Positions 38,288 to 48,922 of a stretch of DNA of 64,000 nucleotides are shown here, one piece after another. Positions within the stretch are counted from its first letter, which is position 1; each line of letters starts with the position of its first letter. Source of the DNA: Clostridium lacusfryxellense (GTDB lineage Bacteria > Bacillota > Clostridia > Clostridiales > Clostridiaceae). A program made the position numbers and the translations under genes. The notes beneath the pieces are model-generated. The model was not told the origin of the DNA, did no database searches, and saw nothing but the letters and a program-made list of their open reading frames with translations. The stretch is taken from the NCBI RefSeq assembly GCF_018861735.1, contig NZ_JAHLEB010000005.1:79967-143966 (forward strand), read 5' to 3'.

Positions 38288-39580
38288 CTATGCTGTTTCT
38301 GGACCTTTTTTAGTCTGAATTTTTTTTGCAATTTTTATTTTTTCTCTTTTGCCACCTTCAGCTAAAACAAGTTTTGGTTTTCTATTTTGAATAGTTTCTT
38401 CTGTAATTATTACTTTTGAAACTTCTTCATTTGATGGAATATCAAACATAATTTCACTCATTGTATCTTCTATAATAGATCTAAGTCCCCTAGCTCCAGT
38501 TTTCCTTTTAATAGCTTCTTTAGCTATAGATTTTAAGGCTTCTTCTTCAAACTCTAACTCTACATTATCCATCTCAAATAATTTCTTGTATTGTTTTATA
38601 AGGGCATTTTTAGGTTCGCTAAGAATGCTAACTAATGCCTCTTCATCTAAAGCTTCAAGAGTAACTACTATAGGTAATCTTCCAACAAACTCTGGAATTA
38701 AGCCAAACTTCAATAAATCTCCTGGCATTATAGACTTTAATAACTCACCTACATTTACTTCTTCTTTTGATCTTATTTCAGCTCCGAAACCCACAGATGT
38801 AGTTCTAGTTCTTTTTTCTATAATTTTATCAAGACCATCAAAGGCTCCTCCACAGATAAATAAAATATTAGCTGTGTTTATCTGAATAAATTCTTGGTGA
38901 GGGTGTTTTCTTCCACCTTGTGGCGGTACTGATGCTGTAGTTCCTTCAAGTATTTTAAGTAATGCCTGTTGAACTCCTTCTCCAGACACATCTCTTGTTA
39001 TAGATGGATTTTCTGATTTTCTAGCAACCTTATCTATTTCATCTATATATATAATACCTTTTTCAGCTTTTTCTACATCATAATCAGCATTTTGTATTAA
39101 TTTAAGTAGGATGTTTTCTACATCTTCCCCAACATAACCTGCTTCAGTAAGCGTAGTGGCATCTGCTATAGCAAAGGGTACATTTAAGTATTTTGCTAAA
39201 GTTTGAGCAAGTAAAGTTTTACCACAACCTGTAGGTCCAAGTAGTAATATATTACTCTTTTGTAATTCAACATCGCCTTCATTAACATTAGAATTTGTCC
39301 TCTTATAATGATTATATACAGCTACTGCTAATGACTTTTTAGCAGCGTTTTGGCCTACTACATAATCGTCCATATATTTCTTTATTTCTGCAGGTTTTGG
39401 TAATGACCCTAGATCTATTTCAACATCTCCCTGGAACTCATCTACAATTATTTCAGAACATAATTCTATACATTCATCACATATATACACACCTGGTCCT
39501 GCAATTAATCTTCTAACTTGTTCTTGGGTTTTGCCACAAAAAGAACATTTAAGTTGTTTTTTCTCATCAAACTTTGTCAT
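38288..39580 (-). CDS. clpX: ClpX, ATPase subunit of ClpXP protease
   Basis: A 430-residue AAA+ unfoldase. The N-terminal zinc finger is Cys12, Cys15, Cys34 and Cys37 (CSFCG, CDEC). Walker A is [13 protein letters not shown] near residue 113 and Walker B is [13 protein letters not shown]. The IGF-type loop that docks ClpP corresponds to [20 protein letters not shown]. It lies 47 bases after clpP in the order tig-clpP-clpX, as in other Clostridia. Confidence 0.98.
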   Translation of the reverse strand: MTKFDEKKQLKCSFCGKTQEQVRRLIAGPGVYICDECIELCSEIIVDEFQGDVEIDLGSLPKPAEIKKYMDDYVVGQNAAKKSLAVAVYNHYKRTNSNVNEGDVELQKSNILLLGPTGCGKTLLAQTLAKYLNVPFAIADATTLTEAGYVGEDVENILLKLIQNADYDVEKAEKGIIYIDEIDKVARKSENPSITRDVSGEGVQQALLKILEGTTASVPPQGGRKHPHQEFIQINTANILFICGGAFDGLDKIIEKRTRTTSVGFGAEIRSKEEVNVGELLKSIMPGDLLKFGLIPEFVGRLPIVVTLEALDEEALVSILSEPKNALIKQYKKLFEMDNVELEFEEEALKSIAKEAIKRKTGARGLRSIIEDTMSEIMFDIPSNEEVSKVIITEETIQNRKPKLVLAEGGKREKIKIAKKIQTKKGPETA

Positions 39581-39627
39581 ATTATCACCTCTACTAACAT
39601 TATTTCATTTCAAGTTGTTTTTTAAAG

Positions 39628-40212
39628 TTACTTCTTTTTAGTTATAACTTCATCTATTAATCCATATTCCATAGCTTCTTGTGCACTCATGAAATAATCT
39701 CTTTCAACATCATGTTGAATTTTCTCTATTGGTTGGCCAGTTCTTTCACTGTATATTCTATTTAATGTATCTTTAGTTTTCATAATTCGTTTTGCGTGTA
39801 TATCTATATCTGTTGCCTGACCTTGAAAGCCTCCTAAAGGCTGATGTATAAGTATTTCACTGTTAGGTAATGCAAATCTTTTTCCCTTTTCGCCAGCATT
39901 TAATAAGAAAGATCCCATAGATGCAGCCAATCCAATACAAATAGTTGATACTTCTGGCTTTATATATTGCATTGTATCATAAATAGCCATTCCTGCTGTA
40001 ATTGATCCCCCTGGACTATTTATATATAAATAGATGTCTTTATCAGGGTCTTCAGACTCTAAATATAATAACTGAGCAACAACTAGACTAGCAGTGACAT
40101 CATTAACCTCTTCTCCTAGAAAAATTATTCTTTCTTTTAATAATCTTGAATAGATATCATAAGATCTTTCTCCCCTATTTGTCTGTTCAACAACCATTGG
40201 CACTAAACTCAT
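39628..40212 (-). CDS. clpP: ClpP protease subunit
   Basis: A 194-residue serine protease subunit that forms the tetradecameric chamber served by ClpX. Catalytic residues are Ser98 in [11 protein letters not shown], His123 in LIHQPLGG and Asp near 172. I chose the ATG at 40212 ([10 protein letters not shown]) because GGAG lies 8 bases upstream; a GTG three codons earlier overlaps it. The N-terminal propeptide is short. Confidence 0.97.
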   Translation of the reverse strand: MSLVPMVVEQTNRGERSYDIYSRLLKERIIFLGEEVNDVTASLVVAQLLYLESEDPDKDIYLYINSPGGSITAGMAIYDTMQYIKPEVSTICIGLAASMGSFLLNAGEKGKRFALPNSEILIHQPLGGFQGQATDIDIHAKRIMKTKDTLNRIYSERTGQPIEKIQHDVERDYFMSAQEAMEYGLIDEVITKKK

Positions 40213-40321
40213 ACAACTCACTCCTTTACTCTAATAATAGTATTGTTTGAATAGGTAATCTATTCCTTAATTCTATCCCAAGTAGCAATTTTTTAATCAT
40301 ACAGCTTTATCCTATATTCAA

Positions 40322-40355
40322 AATTAATTGCCAGAAAAATATCTGGCAATTAATT
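40322..40355 (-). terminator. Terminator or hairpin between tig and clpP
   Basis: TAATTGCCAGA pairs with TCTGGCAATTA over 11 or more bp with a short A-rich loop, followed on the minus strand by ATTAATTTTG. It lies just after the tig stop codon, so clpP may be transcribed partly on its own. Confidence 0.7.
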
Positions 40356-40365
40356 TTAGTATTAT

Positions 40366-41658
40366 CTAGGCAATAACTTTAGCACTATCCACTAACATGT
40401 CTATTACTTTTTCATTTACAACATCAATTTTTAGATATTGTTTTTGTGCTTGCATAATCATTTCTGCAGTTTTATCTATATCTTTGTCTCCGTACTGTGC
40501 TGCAACTTGTTTTGCTTTTGCAAGCATTTCTTCATCGCTAGCTTCAATTTTTTCTATTTTAGCTATTTCAGTTATTACTAAATCAGTTTTAACTCTCTTT
40601 TCAGCTGATTCTTTCATAAATGATCTAACTTTTTCTTCGGTATTATTAGTATATTGATAATATGACTCAAGATCTAAGCCCTGGTTTTTTAATTTTGTTT
40701 CTAAATCTTTAAGCATTATATCAGTTTCTCTTTTTACCATAATTTCTGGAATGTCCATTTCAACATTAGAGCAAACTGCATCAATTACAGCTTCTTCAAA
40801 TTCTTTCTTTTCTCTATCTTCACTTGATACTAAAAGTGATTTTTTAATGTCATTTCTTAATTCTTCTAAAGTATCAAATTCTGACACTTCTTTAGCAAAT
40901 TCATCATCAATTGCTGGTAATTCTTTTTCTTTTAGGCTTTTAACTGTTACATTAAATGTAGCAAGTTTTCCATTTAAGTCTTCTCTTCCATAAGCTTCTG
41001 GGAAATTAACTTTAACTTCTTTAGATTCTCCAATTTTTAATCCAACTAATTGTTCTTCAAATGTATCAATGAATGATCCTGAACCAATTTCAAGTTCAAA
41101 ATCAGTTCCTTCTCCACCGTCAAAAGGAACCTCTTCAACAAATCCTTTAAAGTCTATAATTGCTATATCGCCCATTGCTACAGCGCCTTCAAGCTTTTCT
41201 TCAACTCTAGCATTTTTTTCTTGCATTCCTTTTAACTGGTTTTCAATTTCATCATCTGTTACTTTATATTCAGTTTTCTTAGCGTCTACTCCTTTGTATT
41301 CTCCAAGTTTAACTTCTGGTACAACAGATACTGAAGCAGTATAAATGAAATCTTTTCCTTCTGCAATTTCAATAATATCAATTTTAGGATAATCCAGTGG
41401 ATTTATATCATGTTCCTTTAAAGCTTCTGGATATGTATCATCACAACAGAAATTTATTGCATCTTCAAAGAAAACACCTTCACCATACATTTTTTTGATT
41501 ATATTCATTGGCGCTTTACCTTTTCTGAATCCAGGTATGTTCATAGTTTTTGAGTTTTTTGCGATAGATTTTTTAAGTGATTTATTAAACCTTTCTGCTT
41601 CTACTGTTATTTCTAATTTAATAATATTTTTCTCTAATTTTTCCATTTTAATGTTCAT
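40366..41658 (-). CDS. tig: Trigger factor
   Basis: A 430-residue ribosome-associated chaperone. The N-terminal domain has the ribosome-docking signature [14 protein letters not shown] near residue 36. The PPIase (FKBP-like) domain is at about 150-240 ([20 protein letters not shown]). A helical C-terminal domain follows. I chose the ATG at 41658 ([11 protein letters not shown]) because AGGAGG precedes it; the frame is open 8 codons further upstream. Confidence 0.97.
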   Translation of the reverse strand: MNIKMEKLEKNIIKLEITVEAERFNKSLKKSIAKNSKTMNIPGFRKGKAPMNIIKKMYGEGVFFEDAINFCCDDTYPEALKEHDINPLDYPKIDIIEIAEGKDFIYTASVSVVPEVKLGEYKGVDAKKTEYKVTDDEIENQLKGMQEKNARVEEKLEGAVAMGDIAIIDFKGFVEEVPFDGGEGTDFELEIGSGSFIDTFEEQLVGLKIGESKEVKVNFPEAYGREDLNGKLATFNVTVKSLKEKELPAIDDEFAKEVSEFDTLEELRNDIKKSLLVSSEDREKKEFEEAVIDAVCSNVEMDIPEIMVKRETDIMLKDLETKLKNQGLDLESYYQYTNNTEEKVRSFMKESAEKRVKTDLVITEIAKIEKIEASDEEMLAKAKQVAAQYGDKDIDKTAEMIMQAQKQYLKIDVVNEKVIDMLVDSAKVIA

Positions 41659-41837
41659 TATATTACTCCTCCTAATTGCCACAAATGCTGATTACTTTAA
41701 ATATTATAACATAACTTTTAAGTTGTTTACAAATATTATTCAGCATATTTGCTCAAACAGTCTAATATTGTAATTATAACTAAATTGTTTATAATTTACA
41801 AGGTAATTTTAATATCTCCAAAATCCATTAATATCCT

Positions 41838-42638
41838 TTAATTTTCAGTTTTATTGTTAAATTTACCAGAAACAAATTCCTTTGCTTTAGTTAGTTCATC
41901 GTAACTTGAATAATTGTTGTTGTAAACCTCTATAATACCTTTGCCGGCATAGCAAATTTCCTTAAGCATAATAGATATATCTTCATAATTCAAATTCCCT
42001 TTCCCTGGTAAAAGACAAGGGTGATTTTCATCTCTATCATTAATATGAAGATTAACCATGTTACTTCCCATAACCTTAATATATTTTTCTATAGCAATAT
42101 TAGCTTTACAGGCTTGTTTAAAATCTAAAGTAAAATATATTGGGTACGTGCAAGATTCAGACAAAAAATTTAAGAACTCTAGATCTGCTGACATACACCA
42201 AGATACATTTTCTTGTGCCAATTTAATACCATATTCCATTGCAATATATGAAAGTTCATTATATCTATCAATAACAAACTTCCTATCAAGATCATTAAAT
42301 TTAGTATATCTCATACCATGAAAAGTATAACAACTCGCTCCTAACATTTTTGCCGCCTTGATAACTTTTTTAAAATGTTTTAACATATCATGGCGTCTTC
42401 TGTCATATTTATCAAAAAGGTATGGTTCAAAAGAAGTTGAAAATGCATGAACAGAATTTACGTTGAACTTATAAAATTCTTTTTTTTCAATGAGCACCTT
42501 TAAAAATTCTTGTTCATATTCACTAGGCGTATTAAAAAATATTTCACCACAATTAAATCCTAGCTCTTTCATCTTTCCTATACTATTTTCTGTATACACA
42601 TCAGGATAAAAGCAGGCGGTCGATAGTCCTATTTCCAT
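41838..42638 (-). CDS. Sugar phosphate isomerase/epimerase-like TIM-barrel protein
   Basis: A 266-residue protein of the xylose-isomerase-like/AP endonuclease 2 superfamily. Metal-ligand-type segments are SYTFHGMRYTKF, IKLAQENVSW, LTLDFKQA-like FTLDFKQACK, and VNLHINDRDENHPCLLPGKGNLNYEDI near the C-terminus, where His and Asp and a late Glu (GIIEVYN) should bind metal. The substrate is unknown. It stands 18 bases upstream of no recognised partner; its next neighbour on the strand is an unknown membrane protein. Confidence 0.78.
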   Translation of the reverse strand: MEIGLSTACFYPDVYTENSIGKMKELGFNCGEIFFNTPSEYEQEFLKVLIEKKEFYKFNVNSVHAFSTSFEPYLFDKYDRRRHDMLKHFKKVIKAAKMLGASCYTFHGMRYTKFNDLDRKFVIDRYNELSYIAMEYGIKLAQENVSWCMSADLEFLNFLSESCTYPIYFTLDFKQACKANIAIEKYIKVMGSNMVNLHINDRDENHPCLLPGKGNLNYEDISIMLKEICYAGKGIIEVYNNNYSSYDELTKAKEFVSGKFNNKTEN

Positions 42639-42655
42639 TCTTTTACCTCTTTTCC

Positions 42656-43510
42656 CTATTTGACTACTTTGCCCATTGGGGTTATATACACAATGTTACC
42701 ATCTATGTTTGCCGCTAGCCCCTCGGGTGTTATCTTATCAAAGGTTATTTCTTTACCAGATACACGTTGAACTTGCTTATGGGTATTGTTTTTTAAATTT
42801 ACCTTCCATATATACTTAACCGTCTTTTTAAGCCAAGGTAACTCACTAACGTATGCAATATTATCCTCATCTATAAATTTAGGTGAAACCGACCAAAGAT
42901 ATGATGGATTCTTATTAAGCTGTTCTTTTTTTGTAAAAGTCACATTCTTGCTCGACACATATGCTTTCTTTGTGATATCTGTTTTAATTTCATTAACATC
43001 AACGTATAACATATCCTGATTTTTTATACTTTGCAGAACTATTGCCTTTTTACTAGGACTTATATCATATGATACCTCTTTATCATTTGTTACACCCTTT
43101 ATGGTTTTCACTTCTGCTAATTGACTATATTCTATACTAACCTTTTGTCCATCTGAGAATGTTACATCAAAGTGTTGATCTTTTATATCAGATACTGCTT
43201 TTGAAGCACTCTCAGCCTTTGCACTATCATCTTTTTCTGTTTTTGCCTGCTTTTCAATAACTTTTTCTGATTCTTTTTTAACCGCAGCAGCCTTATTTTG
43301 CTCATCTTTTTTATTATCTTTCGACTTATTTGATAGAATACTATTTATACCATTTTTCATACTTATACCTTTATTTAGAACAGCATCAAAACCTGTACTG
43401 AAAAATATACCAAGCCCAATTACGGGCAATATGATCAACGTTATTATTATTATTTTTCGTCTTTTTACTTCTTTGTCATAATTCTTGCTAAATATACTAG
43501 GCTTCCTCAT
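42656..43510 (-). CDS. Membrane-anchored extracellular protein of unknown function
   Basis: A 284-residue protein. A basic N-terminus (RKPSIFSKNYDKEVKRRK) and one hydrophobic segment (IIIITLIILPVIGLGIFF) precede a Lys/Glu/Ala-rich linker (about residues 60-110) and a C-terminal sheet-rich domain (DNIAYVSELPWLKKTVKYIW, ending NIVYITPMGKVVK). The layout recalls the 23461-24504 protein, but I see no convincing sequence match. I chose ATG at 43510 because GGAGG lies 8 bases upstream. The downstream TIM-barrel gene starts 18 bases after its stop, so they probably share a transcript. Confidence 0.6.
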   Translation of the reverse strand: MRKPSIFSKNYDKEVKRRKIIIITLIILPVIGLGIFFSTGFDAVLNKGISMKNGINSILSNKSKDNKKDEQNKAAAVKKESEKVIEKQAKTEKDDSAKAESASKAVSDIKDQHFDVTFSDGQKVSIEYSQLAEVKTIKGVTNDKEVSYDISPSKKAIVLQSIKNQDMLYVDVNEIKTDITKKAYVSSKNVTFTKKEQLNKNPSYLWSVSPKFIDEDNIAYVSELPWLKKTVKYIWKVNLKNNTHKQVQRVSGKEITFDKITPEGLAANIDGNIVYITPMGKVVK

Positions 43511-44162
43511 ATGACTTACCTCCATTATAATTGATAAACTGTTATTCCTTAGACATTTCCTACTAATCGAATACCTAAATAATTAACCATATTACTTTTA
43601 TTATACCTCATAACATATGAAAATAGTATGGTTTTCAAAAGATGCCTTCTTTCTTTATTTTCCCATTTCAATATTAAGAAATTAAAAACTAAATCATAAA
43701 TTTTCATTAATGTTAATTTAAGTATATTCTAATTAACTTAATACATATTTTTCAATAAAGCATCATAACAAAGTGTTGTTTCACTTTAAAAATAAACTGT
43801 TATATTTTTATGATAAATTTTTAACACGTACAAACCGTTGAATTTAAACAGTTTGTTAATTGACATAATATTTTTAATATTACAACTTTTATAAAACCAC
43901 TTGAACTGTTTCACTTTTAATATTACAATATAAATATCAACTGATCCACTCTTCACAAACACTTATAGTTGTTATTAAATTTATGAATTTGATATTAATT
44001 TTCGCTATAAGTATTAACAAATCTAACAAAGTATTGTATAATTCAATTAGATAATACTTATTACTTAATAACATTTATTTTAATTCTATTCGTCATATAA
44101 CTATATGGCATAACAAAAACTTTAAAGCACTAAAAATAATATTTATCAGGGAGGAAAAAAAA
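43511..44162. other. Intergenic region upstream of pflB
   Basis: About 650 very AT-rich bases between divergent genes. It contains the pflB promoter at 44014-44042 and two short direct repeats: TTTTAATATTACAA at about 43872 and 43916, and TGTTTCACTTT at about 43786 and 43907. No gene is visible. Catabolite or redox control sites are likely for pfl, but I could not match a known consensus. Confidence 0.5.
44014..44042 (+). promoter_or_regulatory. Probable promoter of pflBA
   Basis: TTAACA (44014-44019) and a perfect TATAAT (44037-44042) are 17 bp apart, giving a leader of about 115 bases before pflB. Confidence 0.6.
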
Positions 44163-46391
44163 ATGACTCTACAATGGAATAACTTCAAAGGTGATTTATG
44201 GAAAGAACAAATTGACGTAAAAGACTTTATACACAAAAATTATACATTATACGAAGGTGATGATACTTTCTTAGCTGGAACATCTGATAAGACTAATAAA
44301 GTTTGGGACAAAGCCAATTCACTTATTATAGAAGAAATAAAAAAAGGTATTATAGATGTAGAAACTAACGAGATTTCCGGAATAGATAATTTCGCACCAG
44401 GATATATAGATAAAGAAAACGAAGTAATTGTCGGCCTTCAAACTGACGCACCACTCAAAAGAATAGTTAACCCATTTGGCGGATTTAGAATGGTAGAACA
44501 ATCACTTGAAGCTTATGGTTACACTTTAAATAAAGATATAAAAGAATTTTTCCCTAAATATAGGAAAACTCATAATGAAGGAGTTTTCGATGCTTACTCA
44601 GACGCTACAAAAGTTGCAAGAACTGTAGGACTATTAACAGGTCTTCCTGATGCATATGGTAGAGGACGAGTAATCGGTGATTATAGAAGAATAGCTCTTT
44701 ATGGAATTGATTATTTAGTGCAGGAAAAGAAAAAAGATTTGAAGGAATTTACAGGCCACACTACAGATGATTTAATAAGACATAGAGAAGAAATAAGCAT
44801 GCAAATAAGAGCACTTGGTCAAATCAAGAGCATGGCATCAAAATATGGCGTTGATATTTCACAACCATCAGTTACCGCTCATGACGCTGTCCAAGCTGTT
44901 TATTTAGGATACCTTGCAGGAATAAAAGAAAATAATGGTGCTGCAATGTCACTTGGTAGAACTACTACTTTCCTAGATATATATTTTGAAAGAGACTTAG
45001 CTAACGGCACATTAACCGAAATCGGTGCTCAAGAAATTATTGATCAGTTCGTAATTAAACTTAGAATGGCAAGACATCTTAGAACTCCAGAGTACAATGA
45101 TTTATTTGGTGGAGATCCAAACTGGGTAACAGAATCAATTGGTGGTGTTGCACTTAACGGAACTCCAATGGTAACAAAAACATCTTTTAGATTTCTTCAT
45201 ACACTAACAAATTTAGGATCAGCACCAGAACCTAATATGACAGTACTTTGGTCAGAAAAGTTACCTGAAACATTTAAAAAATATTGTGCTAAAATGTCTA
45301 TTCAAACTGACGCAGTTCAGTATGAAAATGATGATATAATGAGACCTATATACGGTGATGACTACGGCATAGCATGCTGCGTTTCTGCTATGGAAATAGG
45401 TAAGAGAATGCAGTTCTTCGGAGCAAGGGCTAATCTTGCAAAATCTTTATTACTATCACTTAATGGTGGAGTAGATGAATTAAAAGGAAAACTTGTAGTA
45501 CCTGGAATTGAAAAAACAAGTTGTGAAGTAATAGACTACAAAGTAGCTAGAAAAAGATATTCAAAAGTCTTAGAATATGTTGCTAATATGTATGTAGATA
45601 CAATGAACACAATCCATTATATGCATGATAAATATGCTTATGAAGCTGGCCAACTTGCTCTTCATGATACTGATCTTAAATATTTCATGGCATTTGGAGT
45701 AGCCGGACTTTCAATTGCAGCTGATTCCTTAAGTGCTATCAAATTTGCTAAGGTATCACCAATAAGAGATGAGAATGGAATAACAACTGATTTTAAAATA
45801 GAAGGAGACTTCCCTAAATACGGAAATGATGATGATAGAGTTGATGATTTAGCTGTTGAACTTATTAAAGAATTCAGCGACGCTCTTAAAAAACATCCTG
45901 CATATAAGGGAGCAGAACACACTTTATCAGCACTTACCATTACATCAAATGTAGTTTATGGTAAAAAAACCGGTGCAACTCCTGATGGAAGAAAACGTGG
46001 AATACCACTTGCTCCTGGAGCTAATCCAACTCAGGGACATGATGAAAACGGAGCATTAGCATCATTAAATTCAGTTGCTAAGATTCCTTATAGAAATTAT
46101 TGCCAAGATGGAGTTTCAAATACTTTTTCAATAGTACCAGCTGCACTTGGAATAGATGAAGATACAAGAATAAACAATCTAGTTTTCCTTTTAGATGGTT
46201 ATTTTGCACAAAGTGCACATCACTTAAACGTAAATGTATTAGATAGAGCAGTATTAGTTGATGCTATGGAGAATCCTGATAAATATCCAACACTCACAAT
46301 AAGAGTATCAGGCTATGCAGTTCATTTTAATAGATTATCAAAAGAACAACAGCTTGAAGTAATCAGCAGAACTTTCCATAAGAAAATCTAA
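44163..46391 (+). CDS. pflB: Pyruvate formate-lyase
   Basis: A 742-residue glycyl radical enzyme that splits pyruvate with CoA into acetyl-CoA and formate under anaerobic conditions. The catalytic pair Cys405-Cys406 lies in [10 protein letters not shown]. The radical-bearing Gly is at about 717 in RVSGYAVHF near the C-terminus. GGGAGG precedes the ATG. pflA follows 30 bases downstream. Both active-site motifs are intact. Confidence 0.98.
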   Translation: MTLQWNNFKGDLWKEQIDVKDFIHKNYTLYEGDDTFLAGTSDKTNKVWDKANSLIIEEIKKGIIDVETNEISGIDNFAPGYIDKENEVIVGLQTDAPLKRIVNPFGGFRMVEQSLEAYGYTLNKDIKEFFPKYRKTHNEGVFDAYSDATKVARTVGLLTGLPDAYGRGRVIGDYRRIALYGIDYLVQEKKKDLKEFTGHTTDDLIRHREEISMQIRALGQIKSMASKYGVDISQPSVTAHDAVQAVYLGYLAGIKENNGAAMSLGRTTTFLDIYFERDLANGTLTEIGAQEIIDQFVIKLRMARHLRTPEYNDLFGGDPNWVTESIGGVALNGTPMVTKTSFRFLHTLTNLGSAPEPNMTVLWSEKLPETFKKYCAKMSIQTDAVQYENDDIMRPIYGDDYGIACCVSAMEIGKRMQFFGARANLAKSLLLSLNGGVDELKGKLVVPGIEKTSCEVIDYKVARKRYSKVLEYVANMYVDTMNTIHYMHDKYAYEAGQLALHDTDLKYFMAFGVAGLSIAADSLSAIKFAKVSPIRDENGITTDFKIEGDFPKYGNDDDRVDDLAVELIKEFSDALKKHPAYKGAEHTLSALTITSNVVYGKKTGATPDGRKRGIPLAPGANPTQGHDENGALASLNSVAKIPYRNYCQDGVSNTFSIVPAALGIDEDTRINNLVFLLDGYFAQSAHHLNVNVLDRAVLVDAMENPDKYPTLTIRVSGYAVHFNRLSKEQQLEVISRTFHKKI

Positions 46392-46421
46392 TTAAGCTTC
46401 TAAAGTAGAGGGGGAGTATAT

Positions 46422-47147
46422 ATGGTAAAAGGTAAAATTCATTCTATAGAAAGCATGGGCCTCGTTGATGGTCCTGGAATAAGGGTAGTAGTTTTTTTTC
46501 AGGGATGTAAATTAAGATGTGCCTATTGCCATAACCCTGATACTTGGCAGCTTAGTGGTGGCAAAGAAATGACTCCAGAAGAACTTATTCAAAAGATTGT
46601 TCGCTTTAAGCCATATTTTAATAGATCTGGTGGCGGAGTAACTTTCTCTGGAGGCGACCCACTACTTCAACCAGAATTTCTACTTGAATGCTTAAAACTA
46701 TGTAAACAAAATGGCGTTCATACTGCATTAGATACAGCAGGTTTTGGCAATGGCGACTATACTGAGATATTAAAATATACAGATTTAGTGCTATTAGATA
46801 TAAAACATACAACTGGTCAAGGTTATGTTAGTTTAACAGGTAGAGATTCGACTGATGTTAATGTATTTTTAGAGGCATTAAGAAAATCCGAATCCAGAGT
46901 TTGGGTAAGACATGTTGTTGTACCAGGGATTACTGATTCCGAAGAACATATAACAAAACTTGCAAAAATTATTAGTGAAGAAGTACCAAATGTTGATAAA
47001 GTAGAACTTCTTCCATATCATGTTCTAGGAGTAAGTAAATACGAAGCTCTAGCTATTCCTTATAAATTAAAAGGGGTAGAACCAATGGATAAAGATAAAA
47101 ATAATGAACTTCAAACATTGATAAATAAATTGCTTAACATCAAATAG
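46422..47147 (+). CDS. pflA: Pyruvate formate-lyase activating enzyme
   Basis: A 241-residue radical SAM enzyme that installs the glycyl radical in PflB. The iron-sulfur Cys are 29, 33 and 36 in GCKLRCAYCHNPD. GGGVTFSGGDPLLQPEF is the SAM-binding region. It lacks the extra ferredoxin-like domain of other activases, as expected for PflA. A long palindrome begins 6 bases after its stop codon. Confidence 0.97.
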   Translation: MVKGKIHSIESMGLVDGPGIRVVVFFQGCKLRCAYCHNPDTWQLSGGKEMTPEELIQKIVRFKPYFNRSGGGVTFSGGDPLLQPEFLLECLKLCKQNGVHTALDTAGFGNGDYTEILKYTDLVLLDIKHTTGQGYVSLTGRDSTDVNVFLEALRKSESRVWVRHVVVPGITDSEEHITKLAKIISEEVPNVDKVELLPYHVLGVSKYEALAIPYKLKGVEPMDKDKNNELQTLINKLLNIK

Positions 47148-47152
47148 CAATG

Positions 47153-47263
47153 TGAACTTTCTCCTGCATGGCACAAAATAAGAGTTTGAAATGTGAAATT
47201 CCATTAAGAAATTCTAATCTTTCTGCTCTTCTTATTTTGTGCCACTCCCGGAGAAAGTTCATA
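47153..47263. repeat. Long imperfect palindrome, family A, copy 2
   Basis: The left arm GAACTTTCTCCTGCATGGCA, continuing CAAAATAAGAG, pairs with CTCTTCTTATTTTGTGCCAC and TCCCGGAGAAAGTTC. The inner segment (GAAATTCCATTAAGAAATTC then TAATCTTT) is the same as in the 11174-11329 element, but its right inner arm is missing. It starts 6 bases after the pflA stop. Confidence 0.85.
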
Positions 47264-47366
47264 CTCCAATATACCTGTATTAATTTTATCTAAGATGTAT
47301 GGAGATATGGTGAATATAGAAAGTTATCCACATTATTTTTAACATGACGTTCTCTAAGTAACAATT

Positions 47367-47401
47367 AAGGCAGAAGATTGTATTATTAAATCTTCTGCCT
47401 T
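47367..47401. terminator. Bidirectional terminator between pflA and a DUF3784-like gene
   Basis: A 13-bp perfect stem, AAGGCAGAAGATT (47367-47379) with AATCTTCTGCCTT (47389-47401), followed by TCTATTTTTT on the plus strand. It lies between converging genes. Confidence 0.9.
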
Positions 47402-47428
47402 TCTATTTTTTACTTTAAGACTGCATAA

Positions 47429-47758
47429 TTACTTTTTTATTCTACAATTTTTATCCATATCATAAATACTTTTTATAATTCCTATTACAAAAATAACGAC
47501 CTGTGTAATAGTTATATTATTATAAAATTTACTACTTAAAAAAACACCAATAACCCCTATGAGAATAATTAATAGACCAGTATACAACATATCTCCGCCT
47601 ACTATCCTTGATACTTTTTCTTTATCGTATTTTTTCGCATCAAATCCATTCAACATATCTCCTGCATTTTGACTTTTAATTACCCATCCTAAAAATGTAA
47701 ACATCCCTCCCATGATTAATGTAATTATAATCAACCCATATAGATCCATATTTCTCAT
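47429..47758 (-). CDS. Small membrane protein, DUF3784-like
   Basis: A 109-residue protein with three hydrophobic segments (LIIITLIMGGMFTFLGWVI, LYTGLLIILIGVIGVFL, TQVVIFVIGII). GFDAKKYDKEKVSRIVGG between segments 1 and 2 resembles the DUF3784 family, common and uncharacterised in Firmicutes. AGGAGG precedes ATG 47758; an ATG 6 codons earlier overlaps that site. Confidence 0.75.
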   Translation of the reverse strand: MRNMDLYGLIIITLIMGGMFTFLGWVIKSQNAGDMLNGFDAKKYDKEKVSRIVGGDMLYTGLLIILIGVIGVFLSSKFYNNITITQVVIFVIGIIKSIYDMDKNCRIKK

Positions 47759-47959
47759 ATAAAACCTCCTAAACATTATAAATGTTATAATGTATTTACA
47801 TAATTATAACCATATGGTAAAGTATAACAAAACTTCAGATGAATTAATATGTTTAGAAACTATATAGTTATTATAAAACTTCATATCACACAGTGCATTT
47901 TTAACGCTTGATTTATATCACAGGTACAAGTGCTATTAGAAAGGGGATGATATAAACTA

Positions 47960-48499
47960 ATGAAACTATGCTTTGAAGAATTTAAAGATGATATCGATAC
48001 TCTTATACAATTTTTAACGTCAGATACATGGGGTTTTCTTGGAGTCCCAAATCCAAATCCAGAAAAAATTAGAGAAGACTATAAAAATCACTTATATACT
48101 GGATATAACAGCAAAACATTTTGGGTTATTTCAGATCAACAGATAAAAGTCGGAATGATAAAGATTTATGATTTACAAGATAGTACCCCCTTGTTCGATA
48201 TAAGGATTTTAAGCAAGTACAAAGGTATTGGAGTTGGGACAATTAGTATACATTGGCTTGTCGATTATATCTTTAATAATTTTTCCGATAAGGAACGAAT
48301 TGAAGGTAACACAAGGCAGGATAATTATGCTATGAGATGCGTATTCCATAAGTGTGGTTTTGCTAAAGAATCACACTATAGAAAAGCATGGAAAGATAAG
48401 AATGGTAAACTATATGATGCTGTTGGTTATGGCATTACAAAAGAGGATTGGCAAAGTGGAAAAACTACCCCCGCAGATTGGAAAGACTTTAAGTATTAA
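47960..48499 (+). CDS. GNAT-family N-acetyltransferase
   Basis: A 179-residue protein with the acetyl-CoA-binding pattern of GNAT fold: FDIRILSKYKGIGVGTISIHWLVDYIF (the Q/RxxGxG/A equivalent is KYKGIGVG) followed by EGNTRQDNYAMRCVFHKCGFAKESHYRKAW. This subgroup (RimJ/RimL-like) acetylates proteins or small molecules; the substrate is unknown. AAAGGGGATG precedes the ATG. Directly followed by a broken phosphatase gene. Confidence 0.85.
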   Translation: MKLCFEEFKDDIDTLIQFLTSDTWGFLGVPNPNPEKIREDYKNHLYTGYNSKTFWVISDQQIKVGMIKIYDLQDSTPLFDIRILSKYKGIGVGTISIHWLVDYIFNNFSDKERIEGNTRQDNYAMRCVFHKCGFAKESHYRKAWKDKNGKLYDAVGYGITKEDWQSGKTTPADWKDFKY

Positions 48500-48922
48500 A
48501 TATGTTATGGAGGAATAGGAACTACAAAATGGGACAAATGTTTTTCAAGTGATATATCAAGAGCAGTTAATACTTCAACATCAATCTTTAAAGGTGAAAT
48601 AATAAAAACTCATTTGTTAAGAGAAGTTCCTATATCCCCCGTATTTAATACTAATTTAAAATTGCCTTATATATTTTGGTGTATAAGTGGTAGACTTGCT
48701 TGGCTTTTTCACAGCAAATCTCAAATAGAAAATAAAAAAGATACCCAAAAACGGGTGAATGAGTTCCTTGATAGTATAAATGATGCATCAAATAATAATA
48801 TATTAATTGTTTCTCATGGTTTCTTCATGAACACACTACAAAAGGAACTCAACCGTAGAGATGTTACTGGACAAGATGTAAAAAGGCCTAGAAATGGCAC
48901 CTTATATTTATATGAAAAATAG
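48500..48922 (+). pseudogene. Histidine phosphatase family, 5'-truncated remnant
   Basis: In frame from 48500 the translation reads CYGGIGTTKWDKCFSSDISR, continuing AVNTSTSIFKGEIIKTH, then LREVPIS and, later, NNILIVSHGFFMNTL. The C-terminal SHG motif and the central SSDxxRA motif of the phosphoglycerate-mutase-like family are present. The N-terminal RHGE motif with the phosphorylated His is absent: the frame is preceded directly by the stop of the acetyltransferase gene. No ribosome binding site or ATG is well placed. A deletion of about 40 codons is the simplest explanation. Confidence 0.75.

Noticed and set aside
43840..43880. Rex-type redox operator in front of pflB
   Set aside because: Only the left half TTGTTAA fits at about 43854; the right half does not match, so I do not call it.
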